A stretch of 64,000 nt of DNA from Epiperipatus broadwayi (lineage: Eukaryota; Onychophora; Udeonychophora; Euonychophora; Peripatidae): NCBI GenBank assembly GCA_028023455.1, contig JAQFVV010006221.1, positions 11,026,825-11,090,824 on the forward strand, given 5' to 3'. Numbering within the stretch: the stretch's first letter is position 1; each line of letters begins with the position of its first letter. Shown in pieces: positions 50,052-61,263 of the stretch. A program made the position numbers and the translations under genes. Under the pieces are notes generated by a model. The model did no database searches. It saw only the letters and a list, made by a program, of their open reading frames with translations, and had not been told where the DNA came from.

Positions 50052-50702
50052 AATCAACCCATAAGCTATCAACAATCTCAACCTGTAGTCAAGGCAACCC
50101 ACAAATATAAATGATAACAATCAACTCTTAAGCTATCAACAATCTCAACCTGTAGTCAAGGCAACCCACAAATGTAAATGATAACAATCAACTCTTAAGC
50201 TATCAACAATCTCAACCTGTAGTCAAGGCAACCCACAAATGTAAATGATAACAATCAACTCTTAAGCTATCAACAATCTCAACCTGTAGTCAAGGCAACC
50301 CACAAATGTAAATGATAACAATCAACTCTTAAGCTATCAACAATCTCAACCTGTAGTCAAGGCAACCCACAAATGTAAATGATAACAATCAACTCTTAAG
50401 CTATCAACAATCTCAACCTGTAGTCAAGGCAACCCACAAATGTAAATGATAACAATCAACTCTTAAGCTATCAACAATCTCAACCTGTAGTCAAGGCAAC
50501 CCACAAATGTAAATGATAACAATCAACTCTTAAGCTATCAACAATCTCAACCTGTAGTCAAGGCAACCCACAAATGTAAATGATAACAATCAACTCTTAA
50601 GCTATCAACAATCTCAACCTGTAGTCAAGGCAACCCACAAATGTAAATGGTAACAATCAACTCTTAAGCTATCAACAATCTCAACCTGTAGTCATGGCAA
50701 CC
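50052..50702 (+). repeat. Minisatellite, 67-bp period, about ten near-identical units
   Basis: ACCTGTAGTCAAGGCAACCC recurs exactly every 67 bp from 50081; the last unit, at 50684, carries GTCATGG. The internal units differ by at most one base, such as ATAT for ATGT in the first. The unit corresponds to the single 5' block of the family F repeats at 33.7 and 34.2 kb, so the array arose by expansion inside such an element. Confidence 0.97.
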
Positions 50703-50930
50703 TCTTTTAACAAGAATAGCAGTACCACCTTTATATATGGTCTGATATGTTTATATAGACACTAAAGATTGCAACTTGTCCAAAGAGTGTGAGATTAATA
50801 ATGCGCAGAAGTTTAAATAAACCTCATTAATCAGGCAAATATAACCTGTCCTGAAAGCAGAATAATAAATAGTCAATTATAATTCCAGATTCTGAAAGCA
50901 GACTAATAAATAGTCATTTACAACTTCCAA
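50682..50930 (+). repeat. Dispersed repeat, family F copy 3 (body)
   Basis: The sequence after the minisatellite (ACTAAAGATTGCAACTTGTC, GTGTGAGATTAATAATGCGC, AAACCTCATTAATCAGGCAA) matches the bodies of copies 1 and 2. A short tail unit (TTCTGAAAGCAGACTAATAA) is itself repeated near 50855-50920. Confidence 0.8.
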
Positions 50931-52436
50931 ATTTCATATAAATTTTTTGAATAAAATTTTAATCTGAATTATTAAATTAAGTTTAAAATAAAAGTTAATT
51001 TAACTCTGAATTATTGTTAGACTTGTAGAAGTATAATATAATTATTAATAAAATACTACTTCACTTCAGAATTAATTAAATTAAAATATAGATCATATCA
51101 TATATGATTAAAAAAAGAAAGATATCAATATAAACATAATGAATATGTAAAAAAAAAAAACATGGTAGATGCCAAAACTTTAATTGTGGAAGCAGGTAAA
51201 TAATGAAAGACATCAATAAACTTAGTGTGCAAAACTGATCAAAAGCAAAGAAAAAATTGACCAGGTAGACCATGAATTCACTATTTTAGAAGAGTTTAAA
51301 GTAAGCAATAAATGGTATGCATATATTAATAGTTAGATATTTTAGAAGTGTAATCATAGGAAACTCATGCATACTTAAATAAATTACTTAAATATATATA
51401 TAGTATATTTAAAATTCCAGTAAGACACACACTGGAATTAAAGTTTAAAACTTGCAGCAGGTGTCAGGTATCATTTACCTCCGTATAAAATTTACTGATT
51501 CTTTTTTTAAAAGAGTTTTATTACAATGTTCTTAACTAGATTGTGAATGGCCAAAAAAGTTAATGACTACTAAAGATTTTAAATTAATTCAAGTTTTGAT
51601 ATAAAATAGTGAAAAAACACACTTGCTTCTGAATGATAATTTTTACTATTAAATTTTGTTGATGGAAATTCTCTACGCAAGATTATAATGATTCAGCAAT
51701 TTTCTGTTGTCAGTCTGAGCAGTGAAAGAAACATTTTCCATGAAAGGCATAAAAATGATAAACCATCAGACTGACAGAATGTTAATTAATTTCTAAAATG
51801 AACCAGATTTTTTTATACAAAAAACTTTTACATAACCTGTAATAAATAGTTTATATAAATGCTGTTTAATATTTAAAAAAAAGTCTTTACATAATAAAGA
51901 ACACATACTTATATATATATATTGGGGTTGTCTAAGTGTTGATGATTTCTAATGGTTAAATATATATATATATACGTACATATAATGGAAAGTTTGGTAC
52001 TATGATGTCATTCTACGCTTATTTGATGTTACAAAATAAAGTATCCTTTTAGATAGTTTCTCATGGGGTTATTTATCATATTTAAATTTTATTTTTCATG
52101 TTATCATAATGATAGCATGCTTTACTTTAAAAAGCTTAGTCTTAATATTTTTGATATAAAAAAATAAGCTATGGACGCAGTGCCTACCAAAGTATGATAC
52201 AGTAATTTAAATCATATTTATGTTTTTTATGGCCAACACATTGATACTTTTTGACCAATCTACTTAACATGAAATCATCACTCTTTATCTAATAAAAACA
52301 GAATGCTCATTTATTTATCAATACTGAATGGTTATCTAGATAGTCTATGGGATAAAATTTTCAAAAAAACTCAAAACCTGCTTGCTAACTAAAATAATTC
52401 TCTGGTTATGATAGGCAGGTGTTAAACCACTAAACA
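50931..52436. other. AT-rich stretch, nothing firm
   Basis: A short inverted pair, GTTGTCAGTCTGA near 51707 and TCAGACTGACAG near 51767, may be a tiny foldback element, but no second copy was found. The ORF at 51076-51273 is chance. Confidence 0.4.
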
Positions 52437-52685
52437 TCACATAATCACTATCTCTTATACTAGCACATAATTGTTATTAAACAAGGCAAAACTCTCCATA
52501 CAGTAGTGCCACCTTGTGCCAACCAGAGTAATCAATGGATGCCAGAAGGCTTGTGCATAAAATCCTTATCTAGTGCCTACTAGACCAGGAAGATAGGGAT
52601 TTTATGCACAAGTCTTCTGGCATCGATTGATTACTCTGGTTTACACAGGGTGGCACTACTGTATGGAGAGTTTTGCCTTGTTTAA
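52437..52685. mobile_element. MITE, family B copy 3
   Basis: The head TCACATAATCACTATCTCTT precedes a palindrome from 52479 (AAACAAGGCAAAACTCTCCA) to its partner ending GAGAGTTTTGCCTTGTTT near 52683. Arms of about 90 bp pair well, including GCCAGAAGGCTTGTGCATAA and its inverted match. No coding sequence. Confidence 0.9.
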
Positions 52686-53766
52686 TAAGCAGGTGTATTA
52701 TCTACTGATCTATGAGGTCATCTGCTGTACAAACAGCTTACTAACTTAGAATATTATTACATATAATTCTTTTGCATAAATACCATAATGAAGTGTTTTT
52801 TTCCTTATCTATATATCATAAAGCTAAATGTCCTTTTAATGATGGGTATCATAATTTATATCATAGATTAAGATGCTCATCACAGAAAAAGCATTAGATT
52901 ATGGTGTCCATCACCAAAAGTGCACTACATTATAACTTTTGTCACTGAATGCGTATTCAACTTTATGATATAAAGATAAGAAATCACTCTGATTACACAT
53001 ATATACATATTAATACAGAAGAATTACACATATATGTACATATGTACACAAAAGAATTACATATAAAAGCAAAGGGAAATATTTATAGGTGTTTATATGT
53101 AAATTTTTAAATATAATGTGATTATTCATATAGTAAGCTAAATAAAATTTTAACTATAACATAATTAGGCAAACAATCAGTTAAAGTTGTAAATGCAAAT
53201 TGAAATCATGCCATCTAGTAATAATATATTATTTACTTGACCCACATTAAGTCAAAAGTGGAAACCAGTTTTGCTTTATATAAGAATGACAAGTCAGATA
53301 AATATTTTATATGTGTGAAAATTTTCACAAGCAACCACTTTTTCTTACAAAAAGTTGAATTGTATATATTTATTTAAAATTTTTACAGACTCTCCTAATA
53401 ATCTAGATAAAATTTCAAGTCACTAATAAAAATTGTCAATGTAAGCAGAACTATGCAATCTAATAATAGTAATAGTATTTGATCCAAAAGTCAAAACCAT
53501 ATTTATCTTATTATTCTAGATCATATAAGAATGCTAAATCAGGCATAAATACTTCATGTTTAATGTAGAAAAGATAAATACTACTACTATTACTATATAG
53601 CATGATTTCATCTTGCATTCCCAGTTTTAATTGTTTATTTGCTGGCTGCATCATAGCTGGAATCTTGTAGACAAAATTCCTATTTTCTCTGTTGTTTGAT
53701 TGGTAAATGTATGTTTGTTTGTAAGGCTGTCACATGTCAAATTCACAACCAATTAAAAAACTGCAA
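52686..53766. other. AT-rich stretch with diverged direct duplication
   Basis: Positions 53200-53310 and 53450-53560 share the order GC(C/A)ATCTA...GTCAAAA...ATATAAGAATG...AGATAAATA, an old direct duplication. No gene is seen. Confidence 0.4.
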
Positions 53767-54057
53767 GGAAAGTAATTCCACCATTAATAAAAAACACTTT
53801 GTAAAAAAGCAGTATCTATGCTTTTAGCTACAGAGTATATATAATGTGATTGCAGTACATAAATTCATGTTTGAAATGTAATATTTAATGAGGGGAAAAA
53901 TATATGCTATAATTGATTAGCCTATTATTATATTTATGTGAAGAAAGTAATTCTGCCATTAATAAAAAATGCTCAATCAGAACATGTGCTTTTAATTACA
54001 GAGATATAACATGTTTGAAATGATATTTAGCGAGGGCAAAAAAATAGATGCTATCGT
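53767..54057 (+). repeat. Direct duplication, ~173-bp spacing, two units
   Basis: AAAGTAATTCCACCATTAAT at 53768 recurs as AAAGTAATTCTGCCATTAAT at about 53943. CATGTTTGAAATG and a GAGGG-containing tail also repeat. The copies are moderately diverged and non-coding. Confidence 0.65.
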
Positions 54058-54739
54058 ATTGTTTTTTGTATTTACTTTCGTTAGCATATAATTAAAGTCT
54101 AAACAATGCCCTTTCAGGCTGACTTCATTTCTACATTTAATATATAATATTAAAATCTTTTGTTTAACTTACATTAAATCTTAAAAAAAATTCCGTGGTC
54201 TACTTAAACTGGATATATCTGGTTTTATTTATATTATTACATGAACAATTCCATTATATTCCAAAGTTTATATTTATTAATTCCAACAAAAATTTAAATT
54301 AATAAAAATGTGAACATATATCTATGCACTTGGCTGTTGTTAATATAAGCATTATATCACCATTTTATTTGAATCTCACTCACCATCATTTTGATCATAA
54401 AAATCCCTCAAGGATGTTGCCGATATGGCAAAAAAAATATAATATGATTAGAGTAAATACAATTTGTAATGTATATATAAAAGTTTTGAACACTTAGGAA
54501 GAAAAACTAACTTTCTATTCAACAGTTTTACTTTCTGAACATTCAAAATGTTTATGTTTACATTACAAATAATACAAGTGATAAACCCTTGAAAATTACA
54601 GTAAATACAATTTGTAATAATATATTAACATATTTACATTTTAAAAATTAAATAAATTGCATATATGTAACACTTTTTTTTAATTTAGTAGTGCATTATT
54701 CATATTTAATTTTAATCAGAATGGAATTACATTAAACAT
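54058..54739. other. AT-rich stretch, nothing recognised
   Basis: No supported feature. Confidence 0.45.
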
Positions 54740-55009
54740 GACATGATCACCATCTCGTATACTAGCACTTAATTGTTATTAAACAAGGCAAAACTCTCCA
54801 TACAGTGTGCCACCCTGTGCCAACCAGAGTAATCAATGGATTCCAGAAGGCTTGTGCATAAAATCTAAGGCCACAAGCCAAAAACTAGTCTGGGTATATT
54901 GGATGAGTAGGCACTACATAGGGATTTTATGCACAAGCCTTCTGGCATCCATTGATTACTCTGGTTGGCACATGGTGGCACTACTGTATGGAGAGTTTTG
55001 CCTTGTTTA
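54740..55009. mobile_element. MITE, family B copy 4
   Basis: The head ACATGATCACCATCTCGTAT precedes arms starting AAACAAGGCAAAACTCTCCA and ending GAGAGTTTTGCCTTGTTT. The central AAACTAGTCTGGGTATATTG links it to copies 1 and 2, which copy 3 has lost. Two overlapping ORFs on opposite strands here simply reflect the palindrome. Confidence 0.9.
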
Positions 55010-55663
55010 AGGGAATTACATCCTACACATGCACTGTAATGCTGTTTTAATACTTCATCATTGTTGTGGGAGTATGAAGGACACACTATATCCAAAGCAC
55101 AAGATAAGGTGTTTAGAGATCTATGGCATATCTAACTATGCTAAGTTATATGTAAATTATATATAGTATGAAATATCAGTTTGTTTAATTTGTTCTCCTT
55201 GCTCTATACTTTTAGTGCATGAAGCTCTTTGAGCTAATTGTTAACCAGCATGCATCTAAACGATAATTAAAATAACATTTTTTTTTAATTTCATGCAAAC
55301 TTTCATAATACATTTCAATACAAAAAAATGGGTTGACGAGACTTTATTTTTGAAGAATATCAATTAATTTGACTTTTATTGAATAATAAATTTAAATAGA
55401 GGAGTTTGAACTCAGGATTTTTCAGACTACTCATATACACATGACCATACACACATGTGTAGGAAACATTTTATATAAGCAAGCTGCATACTACCTTAGA
55501 TTTGAATAATAAAATGTAAATATGTAAAATCTAAATGTTATCCGTGTTAAAACTGAAAGTCATAATAATCACACTAAAGTGCTGGATAAACTTTATGAAT
55601 GATTTTTAAATATTTCAAAAACCAGGCACTCTTCACAAACCTGGGAGCTTAATAGTAAGTATA
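55010..55663. other. AT-rich stretch, nothing recognised
   Basis: A string near 55403 (AGTTTGAACTCAGGATTT) resembles an inverted tRNA B box but has no A box partner. Confidence 0.4.
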
Positions 55664-56046
55664 AGGGATTTGAACTCAGATTTTCAAGCACCCTTCAACT
55701 ATCCACACTATCTCATACAACTGATACACATGTCCACTCACATGTAGAAAAGATAAATAATCATCAATACACGTATTTCATGCTAAACCAGCACTCATCA
55801 GATGGTGTCTTCTCCCACACATATATATATAATCAGTGTTCAGTTTATATTAAGATAGCAAATCTTTATACTTTAATAGACAGGCTTCAAACCACTCCAA
55901 CCTCCAACTTTTCGGCCATCCATATCACTGAAAATCTGATGATGAAAACCCAAATCCCATGCTGATGCCAATATTATTGCCATGCCCATGTTGACCTTAG
56001 GTCACTCTGACCCCTCATGTATAGGACCTTATCCATTTAAATACAT
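55664..56046 (-). repeat. Dispersed ~400-bp repeat, family I copy 2
   Basis: This is the reverse-complement counterpart of 29990-30385. Minus-strand order: ATGTATTTAAATGGATAAGG, TGACCTAAGGTCAACATGGG, CATCATCAGATTTTCA, GAAGCCTGTCTATTAAAGTA, GCTGGTTTAGCATGAAATAC. The minus-strand end reads GAGTTCAAATCCC, which looks like a B box, though copy 1 lacks a good match there. Confidence 0.75.
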
Positions 56047-57146
56047 AGAAGAGAGAGGGGCAGGATACAAGCTTGATGTGTAAATATTTGATGAGTGCTT
56101 TTTTATATCCAAGAAGGGCCCATGTTTGTAATTTATGTAAAATTCATACTCCAGATATAGATGTTTCTAAAGAGTGAACATCAAGTTTCATATAAATATC
56201 ATTGTTAATATTTCTCTCTTCAACCTTTTCGATTACCACATCTTTTACAAATCATAAAACCATTTTCCTCATAGTCCATATATTTCATTTTAGATCTTTT
56301 TCCTGCTGGTTTTACTTTTCTCATTATTTCAATATCTATATATACCATTCCAAATATCTCATCAAGGCTTTTCTATGATAATTTTATAATTTGTAATCTT
56401 TGTTGCTTGTATATATGTATTTTTAAACATAGTCTTGTATATCTCATCAAATATGCAGCCAGGTTTTTTCATTTTTGGCTGATGATCTAAGTACTTTTGT
56501 AGTCTTCAATTTTACTCAAAACTTTCTCATTTTTGTCCTGATTATCATTTTTATTATATGGTACTAATACCACATCTCAAGTGATCTTAATTTGTCTTTT
56601 TCATATCCAAGCAGTATCCGTGTTTCTAACCTATATAAAGTTCATATTCCAAAGATACCTCTTGATGAAATTTCTAAGATGGTGAATTATATTTCAAATG
56701 TTAATAATCCTCATTTCTTGTTAAAACATTTGACTTGTACAAGTTTAATGCTCCCATCTCTCCTACTCCAACTATCTGATAATATTAAGCTTCACAGATA
56801 AATAGAAGTTGTGACATATTTCAGTCATTGTACTTCCATTCACAATGCATCCAACTGATTTTTCTCCATATAACATTTTATTATCTTATCATTAGAATAA
56901 AATCTATTTGTAATGCAATTATCATTTAAATCTTAGCGCATACTAATTTACAATCTGTCCATCAATCTGCTTTATAGGTGCTTCAAGTAAGAAACTTTGT
57001 TATATTTCAATTTCTAACTGTAATAAAATTTATTAGATCCTGTTACTTTCAGCATGTATTCTTTCAAATTTCTTTAAATTGGTTTTTTTTTTGCCTAAAT
57101 ACAGTATTTGCAATTTGATCATTTGTGCTGCACAAAAATTACAAAT
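56047..57146. other. Unassigned stretch with internal direct repeat
   Basis: A block starting TATATCCAAGAAGGGCCCAT near 56104 recurs as CATATCCAAGCAGTATCCGT near 56602. No frame shows a recognisable domain over any length; a minus-strand CKRCGNRKG string near 56250 is too short to assign. The ORF at 56592-56801 is not supported. Confidence 0.35.
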
Positions 57147-57245
57147 CAAGCATTGGTGGTCGAGTGGTCAGCACAGCTGCCTTACAAGCAGTTGTCCTAG
57201 GTTTGCAGGTTCACTTCCTGGCTGATGCTTTGACACATGAAAGAA
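57147..57245 (+). mobile_element. tRNA-derived SINE, copy 3, with perfect target-site duplication
   Basis: GGTGGTCGAGTGGTCAGCAC and the B-box region GGTTCACTTCC match the other two copies, as does the end GATGCTTTGACAC. The 13-bp AAAAATTACAAAT flanks it directly (57134-57146 and 57246-57258). Several CpG positions of copy 2 are TG or CA here, consistent with ageing by cytosine deamination. Confidence 0.92.
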
Positions 57246-57258
57246 AAAAATTACAAAT

Positions 57259-58400
57259 GTGAAACCATTTGAGTTTAAACTATAATTTACAACAATTGGT
57301 GTTTTAATGACATTGAACTCTTTACATTTAACATTTGAGTATGTGAAATAATAAAATAACTCAGGTACCAGTGTGCAAATCAAGTTTAAATACTATAACT
57401 CTTTCATTGATATATATTAAAAATATACAAACCATTATACAATTACAAATATCCAGTAACACCCTCTATAATTTTCTATCTATATAACTTTTTTGCTTAT
57501 TTATTTAATTTTATTTTTAGTACTAATAGTTACTTACAAAATCTTTTTGATGACTTCTTACATATTATTTCATAGTATCATAACAATCTATAAAAATTTG
57601 GTACTATTCTATTAGCATGTTGAAACCACTTGGTGGTGTTGTTTCTATGAAAATGCACATAAATATAATGTTACTGGGCATACCATGTTATTTGTCAAAT
57701 AATAATAAGAATAATCATATGGATTAACATAATTCATTTATTTTCCTTAATAAATTACTGTAATTCTTTTTACAATTTCTTTTTGTCTCTGGATATAACT
57801 ATGAGAAATTTTTTACACTCAGACATTTTATCATATGGGTTAACATAATTCATTGATTGATTTTCTTAATAAATTACTGTCAAATTTATTCGATTAACAA
57901 TTTTACAATGATCAATTTAAACCTTTAACAAGTGCCTACAAATACCATTTTAGTCCTGCAATGAAGGGGGGATGGAATGCCTTTTCATATCCACAAGAAT
58001 TAAAACTTATCAATTAACAGATGCTATTACAAATATTCTATTGTAGTAGAATTCCCCATGTATGCCAGTGCTTGGCACTGGGAAAATCTCCCCCTGTGAC
58101 AGATAACTAACTACATTGTGGTGGAAGAAATGAGAATGCTTTAATTACTGAACTGTATTGACTCTTTTTTTGTTCATTTTTGAAAAGGAAAATTAATCTT
58201 TATTTATTCTTTGAAAGAATATATGACTAAGGTATGGTGGATAGCATTAATGGCACACCTATTAATTATGATTAATAATTTTCCAACTCGATTGTTTTTT
58301 GTTTTTTTTTACGATTAAGAAATATATTTTTTTCATAATTTCTTTTTGTTTCTGGATATAACTACAAAAAAATTTTATAGTCAGATATTTTAATTCTTGT
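57259..58400. other. AT-rich stretch with ~116-bp direct duplication
   Basis: CATATGGATTAACATAATTC at 57716 recurs as CATATGGGTTAACATAATTC at 57832. The related block TTTCTTTTTGTCTCTGGATA near 57778 recurs at about 58328. No gene is supported. Confidence 0.45.
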
Positions 58401-58567
58401 AGGTGATATCATGAATTGTGACTTTTTTTGGGTGAACAATGAAATTGTGGTTTCCCCTAACCTTTTTTAATTATTTACACCTTACATGTTGGGTTTGGAA
58501 GTGGGACAATGGGCTTATAATTATTACTTTTTAATACTATGTTAGGTAACTTATACCATAATTATTT

Positions 58568-58891
58568 ATGAATGCAGATTGCAATAGTTCTGCAACTTTA
58601 AATCCACCCACCATGAAATGGTATGATAGTGAAGTGTTAATATTGCTAAAAGATAGTATTGTGTGCACTCACACAAACTGTGCAAGACAAAGCAAGCCAA
58701 CAGAAAAAAAAGTTGTGGCTATTTGGTTTGACTGTGGCCCACTAAACAGCATATTTATGTGTTTCAATGGGATCAATGCCATCAAGCGGTTTCAACACAC
58801 TAATAGAAAAGTACCAAGCATAAACAAAAATTCATGCCAATCATTGTATAATTTAGAAACATTCCATTTCTTCTGTAATAGGATTTTTTAA
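58568..58891 (+). pseudogene. Possible piggyBac-like transposase fragment (107 aa)
   Basis: The frame contains VVAIWFDCGPLNSI, then a KRF block, then SCQSLYN. The order W-x-D-x-x-P/V-x-x-[ILV], a basic segment and a YN resembles the region just before the MGGVD motif of piggyBac transposases. No MGGVD, no catalytic aspartates and no flanking TTAA-type inverted repeats are seen. The unusually long open frame for this AT content is the main support that it once coded. It may instead be a chance ORF. Confidence 0.3.
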
Positions 58892-59290
58892 CTTACATTT
58901 TTTTTAAAAAAATCTGATTTTAAAATTTTCAAGATTTTTTTCTGAAAATGAGCAATTTGCAGTCACAATGTTTTCATCAGTTTATATGCTAAGAAGACAA
59001 TAATGAAATTAGATTATTAATCATTTTTCTATTTCTATGAAATTATATATTAATGATTGTTTATTTGTTATTCAGAAAGCTAAAGTGAAGAATTTTTTGA
59101 TAGATTGAATGTTTTTGATTTTACTATTAGGGGGGGGGGGGTACTTTTGATTTTGTTAAGTTAAAATTTTTAGATTTAAGTGTTAATAAAATTCATAATA
59201 TATTATTTTGTAGTTATTTTATAGCACATAAAAAAAATGTAAAATATTATAATACCTGATAGTTATCAACCTTTTACTCATAAAAAAATT
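58892..59290. other. AT-rich stretch with a G run, nothing recognised
   Basis: A homopolymer of about 12 G lies at 59130-59141. No gene is seen. Confidence 0.45.
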
Positions 59291-59299
59291 TCTTTATTG

Positions 59300-59890
59300 A
59301 ATTTTTGTTATAGAAAAGGTTTAATAATTTTGAAATTAATACCTATATTCACAGATATCAATTTGCTTCTGATTATATTAAATTAAATTATAATCATGAA
59401 TCTATTAAAAATATTCTATTTAATAAACTTACCTAAAAACCTGAAATTAATAAAAAAATTAATGTTGACAATAAAGAGTTTATTTCTTTATCATTTCAGT
59501 CTTTAATTTATAGATTGGTTTATAAAAAATTATTGGGTGGTATGAATGTTTCTCGGAAGAAAGACCTTGATTTAAATTTATTATTAAATAGTTCAGAATA
59601 GTCTTTTGATGGTAAATGTATTCCTGATATTGTTCATAAGATTCCTTGCAGTTGTAAAATTTATATAGATCAAAGTAAATTAATAAAAAACTTAAAGTTT
59701 ATAAGAGTAAAGTTAGCTTGGTATATTCAGGAACAGAATACAGGTCATAAAATATTAATTGAAAATACAGAAATTATTTTTTATTTTAAAAAAATCTATT
59801 CAAAAAAAGACAAAGAAACTTAGATGATAAAATTAAGTCAAATAATCTTAAAATTTCCTTTGATATTAAAAGTGGTTGTTTTTTTAAATA
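59300..59890 (+). pseudogene. Decayed Penelope-like element, linker and GIY-YIG start
   Basis: The linker reads LIYRLVYKKLLGGMNVSRKK then DLDLNLLLNSSE; after a stop and frame change comes VHKIPCSC with KIYIDQSKL, the GIY-YIG start with the G of YIG replaced by D. Further on, NTGHKILIENTEII matches the usual H-x-I-x-x-E-x-x-I-I region of the domain. Shared LDLN..LLNSS and KIPCSC strings link it to the minus-strand remnant at 0.4-1.0 kb. Multiple stops and the YID change show it is dead. Confidence 0.7.
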
Positions 59891-60506
59891 AATTATAGAA
59901 AGATTATTTCTGTTGTGTGTGTGTGTTTTGTATATTTTTTAATAGATAAGACAATTTTAATATAACTTTGTTTTTATTAGTATTTAATATTAAATGATTT
60001 TTCTATTTTATATGTCATGTATATACATAGAAGCAATATATAACTAAAATAATGCTTAAACTTTAAAAAAGAGATAAAGCAAAGAATTCAATCAGTAAGT
60101 TTTTGTTTTGTATTTTTTTACATTTATTTATTAAATTCAAATTATTTTATATATTAAAAAAAAATCAAATTCTTTTGATCAAAACAATTAAAATCACTTT
60201 AGAAACTTATTCAAATCATTTTATTGTTCTCTTTTTTTATGAATATAAAATATTAAAATTAATAAATGCTTTGAAAAATTGAAATTTTAAATTACATAAA
60301 TATGTAATTAAAAATTTTAGATTTTTGTAAAAGAGTAATTTTTTTTATTAAAAATTATTTTATAAAACTTTTGTAATATATTTACAAATATTTGCATACA
60401 TAAATAATTAGCATAGAAATATAATAAGTATAATAAAATTGAATATTTTTTCTGGTGCAAGTCTATAACCAACTGGGCCATCCATTATATTAGTATTAAT
60501 CATTTA
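59891..60506. other. AT-rich stretch, nothing recognised
   Basis: A short TG run lies near 59918. No other feature. Confidence 0.45.
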
Positions 60507-60614
60507 ATAATGTGGAAGTACTCAAAAATCCCAGTAAGCTGTATGTAAGTTAATTTACTGACAGTTAGTTTACATTTATCTCACAATAGGTTTTCAGTAC
60601 TTCCACATTATTAC
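60507..60614. mobile_element. Small MITE with ~25-bp inverted ends
   Basis: TAATAATGTGGAAGTACTCA at the left is matched in reverse by CAGTACTTCCACATTATTAC at the right. The whole unit is about 108 bp, non-coding, and seen only once in the window. Confidence 0.6.
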
Positions 60615-61263
60615 AGTATATCGATATTCATGCTATTAAAAAGATATGTTAATCATTTAATACAAATCAATTTAATCTAAACTAAACTAAAACTACAACA
60701 CAATCATAAAAATCAATATCAGTTAGAAGTTAGAGGAAAGCTAAAAAAAAAAAAAGAAATACATTATTTGTATTTGTTTGTTGTTTTTTTTTAACTTTAC
60801 AAACTTTCCTATGGTATTCAGCTTAACAATATTAGAACAGTGCGGTTGTTCATAACTGGTCCAACTAGTTCCAAATTTTCACAGGGTACCAAACACCATG
60901 GATAAAAGTTAGCATTATATAATTTATATTTCTAACACATTTATATTAAAGTGACCAACTATTTGAGATGAAAAAGAATTACAGTAAATAAAAGAAAATC
61001 ATGTACCGCCTACTAAGATACAAATAACTTTATAAACATTATTATAAACACAATATTAAATAATGCAGAATTTTTTTAAACTTTCCAAGTCATTATTCCA
61101 ATGAACGATTTTTTTTAGTAATTGTTCGTTTTTTTCTAACAATTTGCTAATCTCATTATAATTTATATCACACAAGCTAAATTTTATATATATATATATA
61201 TTATAGATGATAAAATCATTTACATCTGTAGCTTGTAAAGGTTTTCATTTTAACACATATGTG
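60615..61263. other. AT-rich stretch, nothing recognised
   Basis: No supported feature. Confidence 0.45.

Noticed and set aside
50052-50702. CRISPR-like regular repeat array
   Set aside because: Units are contiguous 67-bp copies without unique spacers, in a eukaryotic repeat; it is a minisatellite.
51700-51787. Short inverted pair possibly forming a MITE
   Set aside because: Only about 12 paired bases and no second copy in the window.
54807-55095. Overlapping ORFs on both strands with similar peptides (PPCANQSNQW)
   Set aside because: They arise from the palindromic family B MITE, which encodes the same string on both strands.
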